Shown: positions 1-8,934 of the stretch, in pieces | Position numbering within the stretch: position 1 is the first letter of the stretch | How the letters are laid out: every line of letters begins with the position of its first letter | Origin: Mucilaginibacter lacusdianchii | GTDB lineage: Bacteria > Bacteroidota > Bacteroidia > Sphingobacteriales > Sphingobacteriaceae | DNA: 64,000 nt | Assembly: GCF_009770985.1 (NCBI RefSeq) | Contig: NZ_WSRW01000001.1 | Coordinates: forward strand, 62,001-126,000 | Reading direction: 5' to 3' | Notes under the pieces: generated by a model | Database searches by the model: none | Seen by the model: the letters and a program-made list of their open reading frames with translations, nothing else | What the model was told of the DNA's origin: nothing | Made by a program: the position numbers and the translations under genes

Positions 1-172
1 TTCTGACTTCAGAGATGTCTTTTTTGCTTTAACTATTTTTCACTTTTATATCTCAACCTTACTCATCCTAAATATTCTCCATAAAAACGTTGGGTTGCAT
101 TGTATATTTGCATTCGGTTTTTAACAGCCTTGGCAACTGGCTGGTAAAATCAAACACACTTCCAAACAACTA

Positions 173-1801
173 ATGAAACAACTTACAGACAGCAGGGCCT
201 ACAACTACAGCGTACTGCTTATCATTATCACATTTTTTTTGCGCTTGTATGTGGCCGCTTTTACCGGACTGGGCATCGGCGAGTCGTACTACTTTCGCGG
301 AGCCATGCACCTTGACTTGAGCTATTTTGACCAGCCGCCCTTGTTCTTTTGGCTGGGCGGATTAAGCATTAAGCTTTTCGGACTAACTACGCTGGGCCTG
401 CGCTTTCCGTCGGTATTATTGTTTGCCGGCACTACCTGGTTTTTGTTTTTGGTAACCCGAATGTTGTTTAACAGTCGGGCTGGCTTTTGGGCCGTGGTGC
501 TTATTAACCTTAGTGCCGTGTTTACCATACCTATTGCCGTTTGGTTTCAGCCCGATGCGCCACTGATGTTTTTTTGGATGGTGAGCACTTATTTTATTCT
601 GCGCTTACTACTGCTACAGCAAAACACCACCGAAACGGTGAACTGGCACAGCAGCAAAATTTACCTGCAATGGCTGCTTATCGGCATAAGCATGGGTTTG
701 GCTATCCTGAGCAAGTACCATGTGATATTCCTATTCTTTGGGGTATTTCTTTTCATCAGCACTAATAAAAGCCAACGCCACTGGCTTACCCACCCCGGCC
801 CGTACCTGGCGGTACTGGTTTCGTTGATATTGGCCTTCCCCGTTATTTGGTGGAATTATGAAAACAACTGGGTATCTTTTGTTTTCCAGGGCTCACGCGC
901 GGCTGCCAGCGACAGCAAGTTTCATCTGCATTTCGATTGGTTTTTCCGCAGTATACTAGGGCAGGCCATTTGGCTGCTGCCTTGGATATGGATACCTATG
1001 CTGGTACAGTTTGTTAAAAGTTTTAAGCTGCGCAACCAGTCACAGTCGTACAGTTTTATTTTTTGGGTATCGGTATTTCCGCTGGTATTTTTTACCATGG
1101 TTACGCTGTGGAGCGATTTGCAATATCACTTTCACTGGCAGGCACCTGGTTATATGATGCTGTTTATACCGCTGGGCTATGCAGTAGATAACAGCTTGAG
1201 TAATATTACCTCAAGCGACTACCGGTTAACCAAACGCTGGATGAATTTTACCATTTGGTTCAGCGTTATCACCATCACGGTAGTTACCCTGCATATGGTT
1301 ACCGGCTTTTGGCAGGCCTATGGCCCCAAATGGGTAGTACAACGCGGTGGTGGCACTTATGATCCTACCGTGCAGGGTATTGATTACGACGATATTAAGA
1401 CCCGGTTTGAAAAAGAAGGCTGGATGCAAAATCCGCATATGTTTACGGGCAGCACCCGTTGGTGGTTAACCGGTAAGGTTGATTGGGCGCTGAAAGGTCA
1501 AAAGCCTATCATTGTGTTTGATGAAGACCCACGCAACCTGGCATTTTTGGTTGATCCGAAAACGTTGATTGGTGATGATGCCATCATTTTTGGTCAGGAA
1601 CACCAAGCCAGTATTCCGCTTAATGTGGTACCGTTTTTTGATAGTGTAAAGCAACTGCCCGATGTAATTGTGCACCGCAAGGGTGTTGATGAATTGCACC
1701 TGCAGGTGTATTACTGCAAAAACTTCCACATCAGCAAACAGCCGCTGGAGCGTTTCCCGGTTTACCGTCAGCTTACCGGGCGTCCGCCGTTTGGTAAATA
1801 A
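173..1801 (+). CDS. ArnT/PMT-like family 39 glycosyltransferase
   Basis: A 542-residue multi-pass inner-membrane protein of the PMT_2/ArnT superfamily. Members move a sugar from a polyprenyl-phosphate donor onto a lipid or protein on the periplasmic face. A first hydrophobic helix (about 13-31) leads into a periplasmic loop with an acidic residue in GIGESYYF followed by DQPPLFFWL. This is the loop that holds the catalytic acid in this superfamily, although the usual DE pair is reduced to a single E here. Further hydrophobic segments run to about residue 385, and a soluble tail of about 150 residues follows. It stands alone, with its own terminator directly downstream, so the context gives no acceptor. 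The family call is firm; donor and acceptor are unknown. Confidence 0.85.
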   Translation: MKQLTDSRAYNYSVLLIIITFFLRLYVAAFTGLGIGESYYFRGAMHLDLSYFDQPPLFFWLGGLSIKLFGLTTLGLRFPSVLLFAGTTWFLFLVTRMLFNSRAGFWAVVLINLSAVFTIPIAVWFQPDAPLMFFWMVSTYFILRLLLLQQNTTETVNWHSSKIYLQWLLIGISMGLAILSKYHVIFLFFGVFLFISTNKSQRHWLTHPGPYLAVLVSLILAFPVIWWNYENNWVSFVFQGSRAAASDSKFHLHFDWFFRSILGQAIWLLPWIWIPMLVQFVKSFKLRNQSQSYSFIFWVSVFPLVFFTMVTLWSDLQYHFHWQAPGYMMLFIPLGYAVDNSLSNITSSDYRLTKRWMNFTIWFSVITITVVTLHMVTGFWQAYGPKWVVQRGGGTYDPTVQGIDYDDIKTRFEKEGWMQNPHMFTGSTRWWLTGKVDWALKGQKPIIVFDEDPRNLAFLVDPKTLIGDDAIIFGQEHQASIPLNVVPFFDSVKQLPDVIVHRKGVDELHLQVYYCKNFHISKQPLERFPVYRQLTGRPPFGK

Positions 1802-1822
1802 GCATAATAATTACAAAACATT

Positions 1823-1856
1823 AAAAGCCCGTTGGTTACTTAACCAACGGGCTTTT
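1823..1856 (+). terminator. Rho-independent terminator after the glycosyltransferase
   Basis: A perfect 16-bp inverted repeat (AAAAGCCCGTTGGTTA and its complement) separated by only CT, so the real loop is about 4-6 nt. The right arm ends in a T-run. It lies 21 bases after the stop codon. Confidence 0.9.
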
Positions 1857-1918
1857 TTGTTACTTTATCGAAAAGGATACATAAAGTATTATCTTTACGG
1901 TTCATTATCCTAAACTTT

Positions 1919-4900
1919 ATGTTCTCTGTTCTACGTCGTCGCCGTTTACACAACGGTTTTAGCTTCGCTGCAAGTAACTGCGCTAAGTTACTTGTCTTAA
2001 TCTTCATACTGGGTTTTACGTCTTTAGCCAGTGGGCAGCATAAGCCCGATTATACGCTGCTTTGGAAAATTACCGGTAAAGATTTAACCAAGCCCTCCTA
2101 CCTGTTTGGCACTATGCACGTCAGAGACAAGCGTGTGTTTGATTTTAGCGACTCGGTTATGGTGTGCATTCAAAAATGTGATGCCTTTACGCTGGAGGTA
2201 CACCCCGACAGCCTGGTGCAATACATGCTGACCGATATGAGAAATCAAGATCCATCACGCGACCTGCACAAAATACTGAGTGATGAGCAATATGCCAAGC
2301 TGGCCAAACGATTTGAAACCAAACACGGCTACCAGATGAGCAAATCGGTGAACCCGGCTGCGTTGGAATCGATGCTGAATGACCAGAACGATAAGCCCGA
2401 CGATAAAATAACTTTTGTGGATGCCTACCTATATGGCATTGCCCGCACACTGCAAAAAGACATATACGGATTAGAAAAAGCATCCGACCAGGCAAACAGC
2501 TTGAATGAATCGGACGAAATATTAAAACAGCGTATTGAAGATTTTTTGGGCGGCAATGAAGCCAACGGCAAAGAGCGTGAAACCCTTACTGATATTTACG
2601 CTACCGGCAGCCTGAAGGCTATTTATAACCACCTGCTGGATCTGGAAGGCATCAACGCTACCATCATTGGCCGAAACCGCGTAATGGTGAACAGTATGCT
2701 TAAAATCATGACCAAACAAAGCTTGTTTACCGCCGTTGGTGTAGCCCACCTGCCAGGCGAAGGCGGCGTTATCGATTTGCTGCGCCAAGCAGGCTACACC
2801 GTTACACCTGTTAATGCAACTTTTACCGGTATTGCCAACAGCTACGTAATAGACCATGCTAAAATGAAATGGCACATGTATGAAGATAAAGAGCATGGCT
2901 ATACCGTAGAATTTCCGTCAGAGCCGTTTGTTACCGATCTTTATACTTTTAAAACGGTTATCTCGCCCGACTTGTCAAACGAGGTGTTTTTTGGGGCTTT
3001 AACCTTGCCGGCGGGTACGGCTGCTCATCCGGCCAGCCTTACCGATGCCATGACCCGTATTAGCCAATGGCGAAAGGGCAGCAACATAATCAGCAAAAAG
3101 CTAATTACGCTAAACGGCATGAAGGGTATGGAACTGATGTTAAAAAGCGGTGTTGATTACATGCGTATGCAGTTTGTTTTGAAAAACAACTTATTGTATG
3201 CACTGTATCTGGGCAACAAAAAAGAGGTATTGCAATTGCCTTACGCCAATCGCTTTTTCAGTTCGCTTAAAATCACACAACCACAAGAAAAACCGGTAAC
3301 ACCTTGGATTGATTTTAAAGATGCCAAAGGCGGCTTTAGCGTAAAAGTACCGGTTGAGCCAAAATACATCAACAAACAAATAGCCAACCCCAATCAAAAA
3401 GATGGTGCGCCATACGTAATGAACATGTACGTATCTACCCACGAAACCAACATGGCCAACTACTTATTGCGCTACAATGATTACCCCGAAGGGTATTACC
3501 TGGCCGATAAAAACTTAGTGTTTAATTCGATGGTAGATGAGTTCAAACAAAAAGGCAGTATCATCGGTCAGCCTAAAAAGATTTGGAAAGATGGTAACGA
3601 AGGCCGTGCGATGACCGTTATGCTGAGCGATAAATCATTTTGCGAAATTCAGGTTTATGTACGTGGCAACCGCCTGTACCTGTTAATGCGGCAGGATATG
3701 CTCGAAAATAAGCGCGACCGAATTAAAGACGACTTTTTCAAATCGTTCAGCTTGTTACCGCATCGGCCGGCGCAGATGGTAACTTATAAGCCACAAGGCG
3801 ACAAATACAGCATCAGCACATTTTCGGCCGCGCCTAAAATAGTAGTAAGATCAGCCCACGATGCTACATCTTACCTTCAAACAGATGTGGACTGTTATAG
3901 CACTAACCCTAACTCGGGCGGTGTTTACACATTTGAGCATGCCACCATCAGCAAATATTACCGCACGCCACATATCGACTCGCTTTATAAAAACTTGATC
4001 AACGGCTTAGCCGACGGTTACAAAATTTTAAAGACCGACACGGTAACAATGGGTGGCTTAAAAGGCCGGGAGTATATCACCCAAACGGCCGACTCTACTC
4101 AAAACCGCCGCCACCGCGTGCTGTTTACCAACAACGAAATGTATTATATGTCGGGCCGATTGGGTACAGATGAATTATACAGTGCAGATGCCAACAATTA
4201 CTTTAACTCTTTAAACATTAGCAAAAGCAGCCAGCCGTTTGATTTGAGCGGCTCTAAAACTAGTGTTATTATGAGCGATCTGCTATCACCCGATACCAGC
4301 GTTTACAAGTATGCACTGGGCAGCCTTAACTATTATGATTTTGAAAAGCAGGATTTACCTGCCATTTACCAGGCTCTGCAAAAAAGCTACCCGGATGATA
4401 CCACCGATACCGGCGCACGCCAGAAATTGTTGAGGGGTTTAGTTGGCAACCATGATGCACAAACCCTGTCGCAGTTATTGACCATATACCCTACCCTGCA
4501 AGGCAAAGATTACCTGAAAGCCCTGACGCTAAAAACCATGGCCAAGGTTGACCAGCAGGACGGCTACAAACAATATCTTAACCTGCTCACCACAGGTGAT
4601 GAACTGCAACTGGAAAGCGCCTACAATGCGTTTGCACCTTTGCATGACTCGCTGGCCTATGCTGCTGCTCATTTTGAACAGCTGCTGCCTTTGATGAAGC
4701 ATCCCAAATACCGGAGTCAGTTGTTAAGCTTGGCTAATAGTATGCTGACTGATGACAATCAATCCACCTATCTTCCGCTCGTTAAAAATCATTTTAAAGC
4801 GCTTACCGCCTATGGGCAGGCCGATTTAAACCAGTGCTTAGCTCAAAGTGATACCAGCTACAACGAATGGTCGAGTTATATATACCGGTACTTAACACTG

Positions 4901-5446
4901 ATGAGCAAAGTAAAAGGCCAACCGCTTACTGCAGCGTTTACCTCGCGCCTCATTGGGCAAAACAAAAAAACAGATTATCATTCCAATGCCTTGGCTGCGC
5001 GGATACACAATCAACTGACTTTACCCCAATTGATGATTACCCAAAAACTGGCCGATATCAACTCCAGATACATGTTGATGGAAGCTTTCAGTCAGGAAAA
5101 CCAGTTGGGTAAAGTGTCTGGCAAATATAAAACCCAGGCCGAATTTGCCCGCTTATGTATGTACGAATATCTGGGCGAATATGAAGATGCCTATCCCAAC
5201 AAGCTCTATCTGCTGGGCAGCGTTATGCAGCAGGGCAAAGTTTATTATGCCTTTGGATACCGGAATGAGGATATGGAAGATAATCAGCCCGATTACATCG
5301 GCATTGCGGGTCCGTTTAAAGCAGGATCGGCTCGGTTAGATTTTAGCAGATATTGGTCATACAGCAACAGCGAGGTTAAAAAAGCCAACTGGCGCGCACA
5401 GGCCATTCAAATGATTCCTGTTTTAAAAGAGCAGTACAGCCAGTAA
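1919..5446 (+). CDS. secreted TraB/GumN-family protein with long repeat C-terminus
   Basis: A 1175-residue exported protein. An Arg-rich N-terminus and hydrophobic core (signal peptide to about residue 40) precede a TraB/GumN domain (about 41-300). The domain is recognised by LLWKITG, SYLFGTMH and, near its end, AVGVAHLPGEGGVIDLL; the GTMH and GVAHLPG motifs are the conserved TraB/GumN signatures. After this come three diverged tandem units of about 145 residues (roughly 317-452, 462-605, 620-770). Each opens with an aromatic/GY-x-V-x-FP-like strand and closes with FFxSL-like residues. The last 400 residues look alpha-helical and repetitive (HEAT-like by eye). Typical GumN proteins have about 300 residues, so three quarters of this protein is additional. 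Function unknown; some TraB proteins are proposed metal-dependent proteases. Confidence 0.8.
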   Translation: MFSVLRRRRLHNGFSFAASNCAKLLVLIFILGFTSLASGQHKPDYTLLWKITGKDLTKPSYLFGTMHVRDKRVFDFSDSVMVCIQKCDAFTLEVHPDSLVQYMLTDMRNQDPSRDLHKILSDEQYAKLAKRFETKHGYQMSKSVNPAALESMLNDQNDKPDDKITFVDAYLYGIARTLQKDIYGLEKASDQANSLNESDEILKQRIEDFLGGNEANGKERETLTDIYATGSLKAIYNHLLDLEGINATIIGRNRVMVNSMLKIMTKQSLFTAVGVAHLPGEGGVIDLLRQAGYTVTPVNATFTGIANSYVIDHAKMKWHMYEDKEHGYTVEFPSEPFVTDLYTFKTVISPDLSNEVFFGALTLPAGTAAHPASLTDAMTRISQWRKGSNIISKKLITLNGMKGMELMLKSGVDYMRMQFVLKNNLLYALYLGNKKEVLQLPYANRFFSSLKITQPQEKPVTPWIDFKDAKGGFSVKVPVEPKYINKQIANPNQKDGAPYVMNMYVSTHETNMANYLLRYNDYPEGYYLADKNLVFNSMVDEFKQKGSIIGQPKKIWKDGNEGRAMTVMLSDKSFCEIQVYVRGNRLYLLMRQDMLENKRDRIKDDFFKSFSLLPHRPAQMVTYKPQGDKYSISTFSAAPKIVVRSAHDATSYLQTDVDCYSTNPNSGGVYTFEHATISKYYRTPHIDSLYKNLINGLADGYKILKTDTVTMGGLKGREYITQTADSTQNRRHRVLFTNNEMYYMSGRLGTDELYSADANNYFNSLNISKSSQPFDLSGSKTSVIMSDLLSPDTSVYKYALGSLNYYDFEKQDLPAIYQALQKSYPDDTTDTGARQKLLRGLVGNHDAQTLSQLLTIYPTLQGKDYLKALTLKTMAKVDQQDGYKQYLNLLTTGDELQLESAYNAFAPLHDSLAYAAAHFEQLLPLMKHPKYRSQLLSLANSMLTDDNQSTYLPLVKNHFKALTAYGQADLNQCLAQSDTSYNEWSSYIYRYLTLMSKVKGQPLTAAFTSRLIGQNKKTDYHSNALAARIHNQLTLPQLMITQKLADINSRYMLMEAFSQENQLGKVSGKYKTQAEFARLCMYEYLGEYEDAYPNKLYLLGSVMQQGKVYYAFGYRNEDMEDNQPDYIGIAGPFKAGSARLDFSRYWSYSNSEVKKANWRAQAIQMIPVLKEQYSQ

Positions 5447-5766
5447 TTATTATAGTATTGTTATAAACACGAACAGCCTTTCTGCTACAGAAAGGCTGTT
5501 CGTGTTTATGGCAGGCCGTTAGCGCAACCTGTTAATGACCTGACTTGCTATCCACCTGTACTATTTACCTTTTTTTGATGCTGATGGCCGGCTTTTTACA
5601 CAGTATCATTTTAGTTGACTACCAACTTTGTACTGGCTAAAATTTATGCGGCGCATTATACACAGAGCGGATGCAAGGGAAAGGCCAGAAGATTGAGGAG
5701 GGATTGAATGAATTAATGTCTGCTAGGGATGTTGTTCGGTATTTTGAAAGATTATGAACAACATTT
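5447..5766. other. intergenic stretch with a hairpin
   Basis: Holds a perfect hairpin just after the TraB/GumN gene and otherwise no convincing gene. A 28-codon reading frame at 5671-5757 is the only thing resembling coding sequence, and it is too short to support. Confidence 0.6.
5463..5509 (+). terminator. perfect 22-bp hairpin, probable terminator
   Basis: Two perfectly complementary 22-nt arms (5463-5484 and 5488-5509) around a CTA loop, 16 bases after the stop codon of the TraB/GumN gene. There is no clean U-tract after the right arm, so termination is inferred from stem strength and position. Confidence 0.65.
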
Positions 5767-5970
5767 TTATAGGATTTCTTTGCAATAGATAGCTATTAAA
5801 ACAGGAACAACCACTAAAAGCAGCAACCAGAGGTAAGCCGCTTTGTGTGCAAAGTTCAACGTCCACCCCATATTGTTGCGCTTTTCAACCCATACGGCAC
5901 CATCATCGGGGTTGTAATAAAACATCCCCCACTTCCAGTATTTGATATCTTTTCTGTTGAGGTTTTCCAC
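5767..5970 (-). CDS. DUF5808-like small membrane protein
   Basis: A 67-residue protein. The N-terminal 40 residues carry the pattern WKWGMFYYNPDDG...VEKRNNMGWTLNFA, which matches the short DUF5808 domain as I know it. A single C-terminal transmembrane helix follows (about 46-62). The start is a GTG, because an in-frame TAA lies four codons upstream and no ATG lies between them. It is 100 bases downstream of the HEPN gene on the same strand, but the gap gives no evidence of co-transcription. The role of DUF5808 is unknown. Confidence 0.7.
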   Translation of the reverse strand: MENLNRKDIKYWKWGMFYYNPDDGAVWVEKRNNMGWTLNFAHKAAYLWLLLLVVVPVLIAIYCKEIL

Positions 5971-6070
5971 GGTGATTTATTGAATTGATACTATTCCGAT
6001 AGACATAAGTGGCCTACACCCATTTCTATACTACATACTGGCTCCAATAAGATGAGAGTTGCTATAACTT

Positions 6071-6727
6071 TTAAACTAAATATGCTTCTGATTCAATGTA
6101 ATCATCAAACACGCTAATAAAATATGAGCAAAATGCAGATACCTCCGTTAATCTGTTAAGTAAATCTGTTGTTGTATATGAGGCCCCGACGTCTGATGCA
6201 GAACTATTTCCATGAGCAACGTTGATTCTATTTTGTACGATCTCTCTTATTCTACTAGTAAACCTTATATCATGAAATATAGGTTGAGAAATGCAAAAAA
6301 TATTTTTTATAGATTCAAGTTGTTTTAGTTGGATATTTTTTCCATCCGTAGGTAAAAGATGACTTTCAATTACAACAGTAACATCTCTATCAATTTTGTC
6401 AAACAAGTCATGCCTTTTATCCCATTTACTACGGTTTGCATCGATTAACGAATCCAGACTTGAATTTAATGCTAATCCTAATAGTACAGGTTTTATTTGT
6501 TTCACTGTTAGATTTTCTGAATTGATGCATGCAATTGTTTTTTCAATTGTTTTGAGTACTGTGAATTCAATCAAACCATATAATTGCACAAACACTAAAC
6601 CTTTTGAGGTATTTAAATACCTAGGGGGAGCAACAGGTGGAGCTGGAATTAAGGGGCTAATAAAATCAATATATTCTCGAATCTCTGTAATGCGCTGAGT
6701 GCATTGTGCTTCGATATCGTCAAACAT
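6071..6727 (-). CDS. HEPN-domain protein (MAE_28990/MAE_18760-like), putative RNase
   Basis: A 218-residue, mostly helical cytoplasmic protein. Near its C-terminus is R167-INVA-H172 followed by GN, the Rx4H motif that forms the active site of HEPN ribonucleases. The N-terminal half (IDFISPLIP, then a YLNTSKGLVFVQLYGLIEFTV stretch) fits the HEPN group that NCBI calls MAE_28990/MAE_18760-like. Its ATG shares one base with the TAA of the upstream DUF262 gene (TAATG), so the two are probably translationally coupled. The gene is much more AT-rich than its neighbours (19 G/C in 6121-6180), which suggests transfer. RNase activity is inferred from the motif; the protein could equally act as a regulator or binding partner. 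Confidence 0.75.
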   Translation of the reverse strand: MFDDIEAQCTQRITEIREYIDFISPLIPAPPVAPPRYLNTSKGLVFVQLYGLIEFTVLKTIEKTIACINSENLTVKQIKPVLLGLALNSSLDSLIDANRSKWDKRHDLFDKIDRDVTVVIESHLLPTDGKNIQLKQLESIKNIFCISQPIFHDIRFTSRIREIVQNRINVAHGNSSASDVGASYTTTDLLNRLTEVSAFCSYFISVFDDYIESEAYLV

Positions 6728-7758
6728 TACTTATTATTTAACAAGAACTTATCTCTGCTATACTCAATCCTGTACGCTACTTTTTTCTTAGTATTTGTTG
6801 CACCAGTCGTAGACTTTCTAAATTCCTCATCATTTAACCAACTTAAATCCTGTGTATTGATTTGCTTTTTCTTCATTATAGCAAGAGCTGCTCCAACAGC
6901 AACGCCCTCAAATAAATTAGTTGGTGTAGTGGTTCTATTATAAGTTATACCGTTTGGCAACGCGCACAACTGAGAAAAAGTAGTTTCAAAAATTTTCAGT
7001 CCCTCTTTGTAATTGAAATTTTTCGATGCATCTGCCATATAAGTATTTAGAAACTCAACCACACTATGATCAAATGATTGATATTTGTAGAGGAATGCAA
7101 AAAATCTTAACACAAATTCTTCTCTAGTAGCATCTGCCTCTTGACCTTTTGTTAGCTTAACTACATTTTTAAAACTCTCATTTAAAGACAAATCCTTTAA
7201 AAAATTATTAAATTTCCCACGATAAACACATCCTCTAATCTCTTGATTCGACAAAGCTACCCCACCTGTGTTCAATCTTTCAAAAAGGTCGAATCTAACA
7301 AGTAAATCACTTTTGTCGCTTAACGTTGTAATCTTTAATGGTTTTAAAAGAAACTCTAGCTGAATAGTTTTCGGAAGTTGAGCATTAGTTAGATTATTGA
7401 AAGTTGTGAGCTTTTCTAAAGAGATTAGTTTTAAAATATTTGAAAGACCTGTTTTTTCTCTAGCCTCAGTACTGCCAGCAAACGATATAATGCTACTTAG
7501 CCGCTGTACTCCATCTATAAGTTCCCAAGAACCGTCGCCGTTTGCAGCCATGTACAAACTTGGAACTGGAATGCCTAAGAATACAGATTCTACCAAAGTG
7601 GATTGTCTATCTTCTTTCCACCGGAATTGCCTTTGGTAATCGGGAGCAATATCAATAATACCATCTGCAACCATTGAAATTAATTCTTTAACGCTGATAT
7701 CATATGTATTGAAATCAACTTTCCTTTTTTGATCTGTTAACTGGTTTTGTATATCCAT
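6727..7758 (-). CDS. DUF262 (ParB/Srx-like) domain protein
   Basis: A 343-residue protein with the DUF262 core at the N-terminus: DYQRQFRW (40-47), SVFLGIPVPSLYM and IDGVQRL (81-87). These are the hallmark YQR...W and DGxQR motifs of the ParB-like NTP-handling domain found in GmrSD, BrxU and SspE-type defence nucleases. The C-terminal part is helical, and I see no DUF1524 HNH nuclease signature, so it is not a complete GmrSD-type enzyme. It is the upstream gene of a coupled pair with a HEPN protein, in an AT-rich patch. A plausible reading is that DUF262 senses or is driven by NTP and the HEPN partner is the effector. The domain call is firm; the role is inferred. Confidence 0.85.
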   Translation of the reverse strand: MDIQNQLTDQKRKVDFNTYDISVKELISMVADGIIDIAPDYQRQFRWKEDRQSTLVESVFLGIPVPSLYMAANGDGSWELIDGVQRLSSIISFAGSTEAREKTGLSNILKLISLEKLTTFNNLTNAQLPKTIQLEFLLKPLKITTLSDKSDLLVRFDLFERLNTGGVALSNQEIRGCVYRGKFNNFLKDLSLNESFKNVVKLTKGQEADATREEFVLRFFAFLYKYQSFDHSVVEFLNTYMADASKNFNYKEGLKIFETTFSQLCALPNGITYNRTTTPTNLFEGVAVGAALAIMKKKQINTQDLSWLNDEEFRKSTTGATNTKKKVAYRIEYSRDKFLLNNK

Positions 7759-8208
7759 TTTGATAATTAGCGACCTAATATATAAATATAATAATACAAT
7801 TATATATCGTCTATTCCCCCGTCTGCTACTAAAATTCTCTTTTGCTGGTCAACGTTTTAAACTACAAACAATTAAAAGGATTCAGCGAGTGAAGAATCTT
7901 ATCTCTACGCTGACCGAAGTCTCAAGGCTTCGGTCAAATATGTTTATATTCTCCGGAGTGCCGGAAAAGAACAAGTTTCCACAACTGAAGAAGCCTTCAT
8001 CACCCTAAACACCTAACAGTTCACAAAACCCAACACCTCAATCCCATACATCCCTACGCCAAACCTCTCACTTTCACATCAATTAATTATTTTTTCACTT
8101 AAGAATTTTATTTTACCATACACCTACTTTTTAACCAAAAATCAGCTCCAAACACATAATTGGTACTAAAGTTGGTAAGCGTTTTGTAAATTTTAATCAC
8201 TCATTATC
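7759..8208. other. AT-rich intergenic region upstream of the DUF262-HEPN pair
   Basis: 450 bases that must hold the divergent promoters of the DUF262 gene (minus) and the small barrel gene (plus). The first 60 bases are nearly pure A/T. A 9-bp inverted repeat sits at 7911-7936. No convincing gene is present. Confidence 0.6.
7911..7936. repeat. 9-bp inverted repeat
   Basis: TGACCGAAG and its exact complement separated by 8 bases, about 150 bases upstream of the DUF262 start. It could be an operator or a hairpin; no T-run follows on either strand. Confidence 0.4.
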
Positions 8209-8697
8209 ATGAAAAAATCTTTCTTTCTTTTAGCGCTGGCCTTTGTGCTTACCGCCACGGCAACCTACGCCCAAAGAAGAGGCCGTTCAAACACCGGCTC
8301 ATCTTATGGTACCGGATTAGGTTTGGGTATTGATTTTGGCAACGGCGCTACCCTGGTGGGCCCAAGCGTTAAACACTTTTTTGACGGCAACAATGCCGGT
8401 CAGGCCGATTTACTTTTTGGTGGCGGTGCAACCTACTTGGGCGCTTACTACCAGTACCATGCCCCTATCAGCGGCGCGCCGGGCCTTAAATGGTATTTAG
8501 GTGGTGGTCCGCAATTAGGCTTCGGCGATGGCGAAACTGCATTTTACATTCGCCCGATGGCTGGTTTAGATTACAAATTCACGCCTGATGTGCCTATCAG
8601 CTTAACTTTCGACTGGCGTCCATCTTGGTACATCGGCGATTATGGCAACAACTTTGAAGCCGGCCGTTTCGGTTTAGGTTTCCGTTTTACTTTCTAA
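8209..8697 (+). CDS. small secreted outer-membrane beta-barrel-like protein
   Basis: 162 residues. A clear signal peptide (MKKSFFLLALAFVLTATATYA, cut before QRR) is followed by a mature protein of about 140 residues rich in Gly and aromatic residues in alternating strands. It ends in FGLGFRFTF, the aromatic C-terminus typical of outer-membrane barrels. The length would suit eight strands. No specific family is recognised and no substrate can be proposed. It is monocistronic with its own terminator. Confidence 0.75.
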   Translation: MKKSFFLLALAFVLTATATYAQRRGRSNTGSSYGTGLGLGIDFGNGATLVGPSVKHFFDGNNAGQADLLFGGGATYLGAYYQYHAPISGAPGLKWYLGGGPQLGFGDGETAFYIRPMAGLDYKFTPDVPISLTFDWRPSWYIGDYGNNFEAGRFGLGFRFTF

Positions 8698-8733
8698 AAT
8701 TCAACAATACTATACTCTACATCTACCTAAAAC

Positions 8734-8760
8734 AAAAGCCGCCTCATAAAGGCGGCTTTT
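8734..8760 (+). terminator. Rho-independent terminator
   Basis: AAAAGCCGCC and GGCGGCTTTT flank a 7-nt loop, followed by CTGTTT. It lies 36 bases after the barrel gene stop. Confidence 0.85.
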
Positions 8761-8934
8761 CTGTTTACAGACGAACGAACGCTTAAACTGAATAACGTAG
8801 CTCCGTCGTTGCCGCTTCTTGGCCGCAACAGCACAAACATTCTCACCCCAATCAAGAATACGGCATGCAATTTGGAAGATAACTTTGCCGGTAAGCGCTC
8901 CCCCTATCACTTGCGGCTTAAAATTTGCCAAGCC

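Noticed and set aside
5671..5757. 28-codon frame in the gap after the TraB/GumN gene
   Set aside because: Too short, no homology recognised; a shifted frame starts like several unrelated proteins. Could be a gene remnant but unsupported.
6396..6698. 100-codon plus-strand frame opposite the HEPN gene
   Set aside because: Shadow of the minus-strand gene; the minus frame carries the conserved HEPN motif.
7760..8008. 82-codon plus-strand open frame upstream of the barrel gene
   Set aside because: Lies in an AT-rich promoter region, composition unlike a gene, no ribosome-binding site and no recognisable product.
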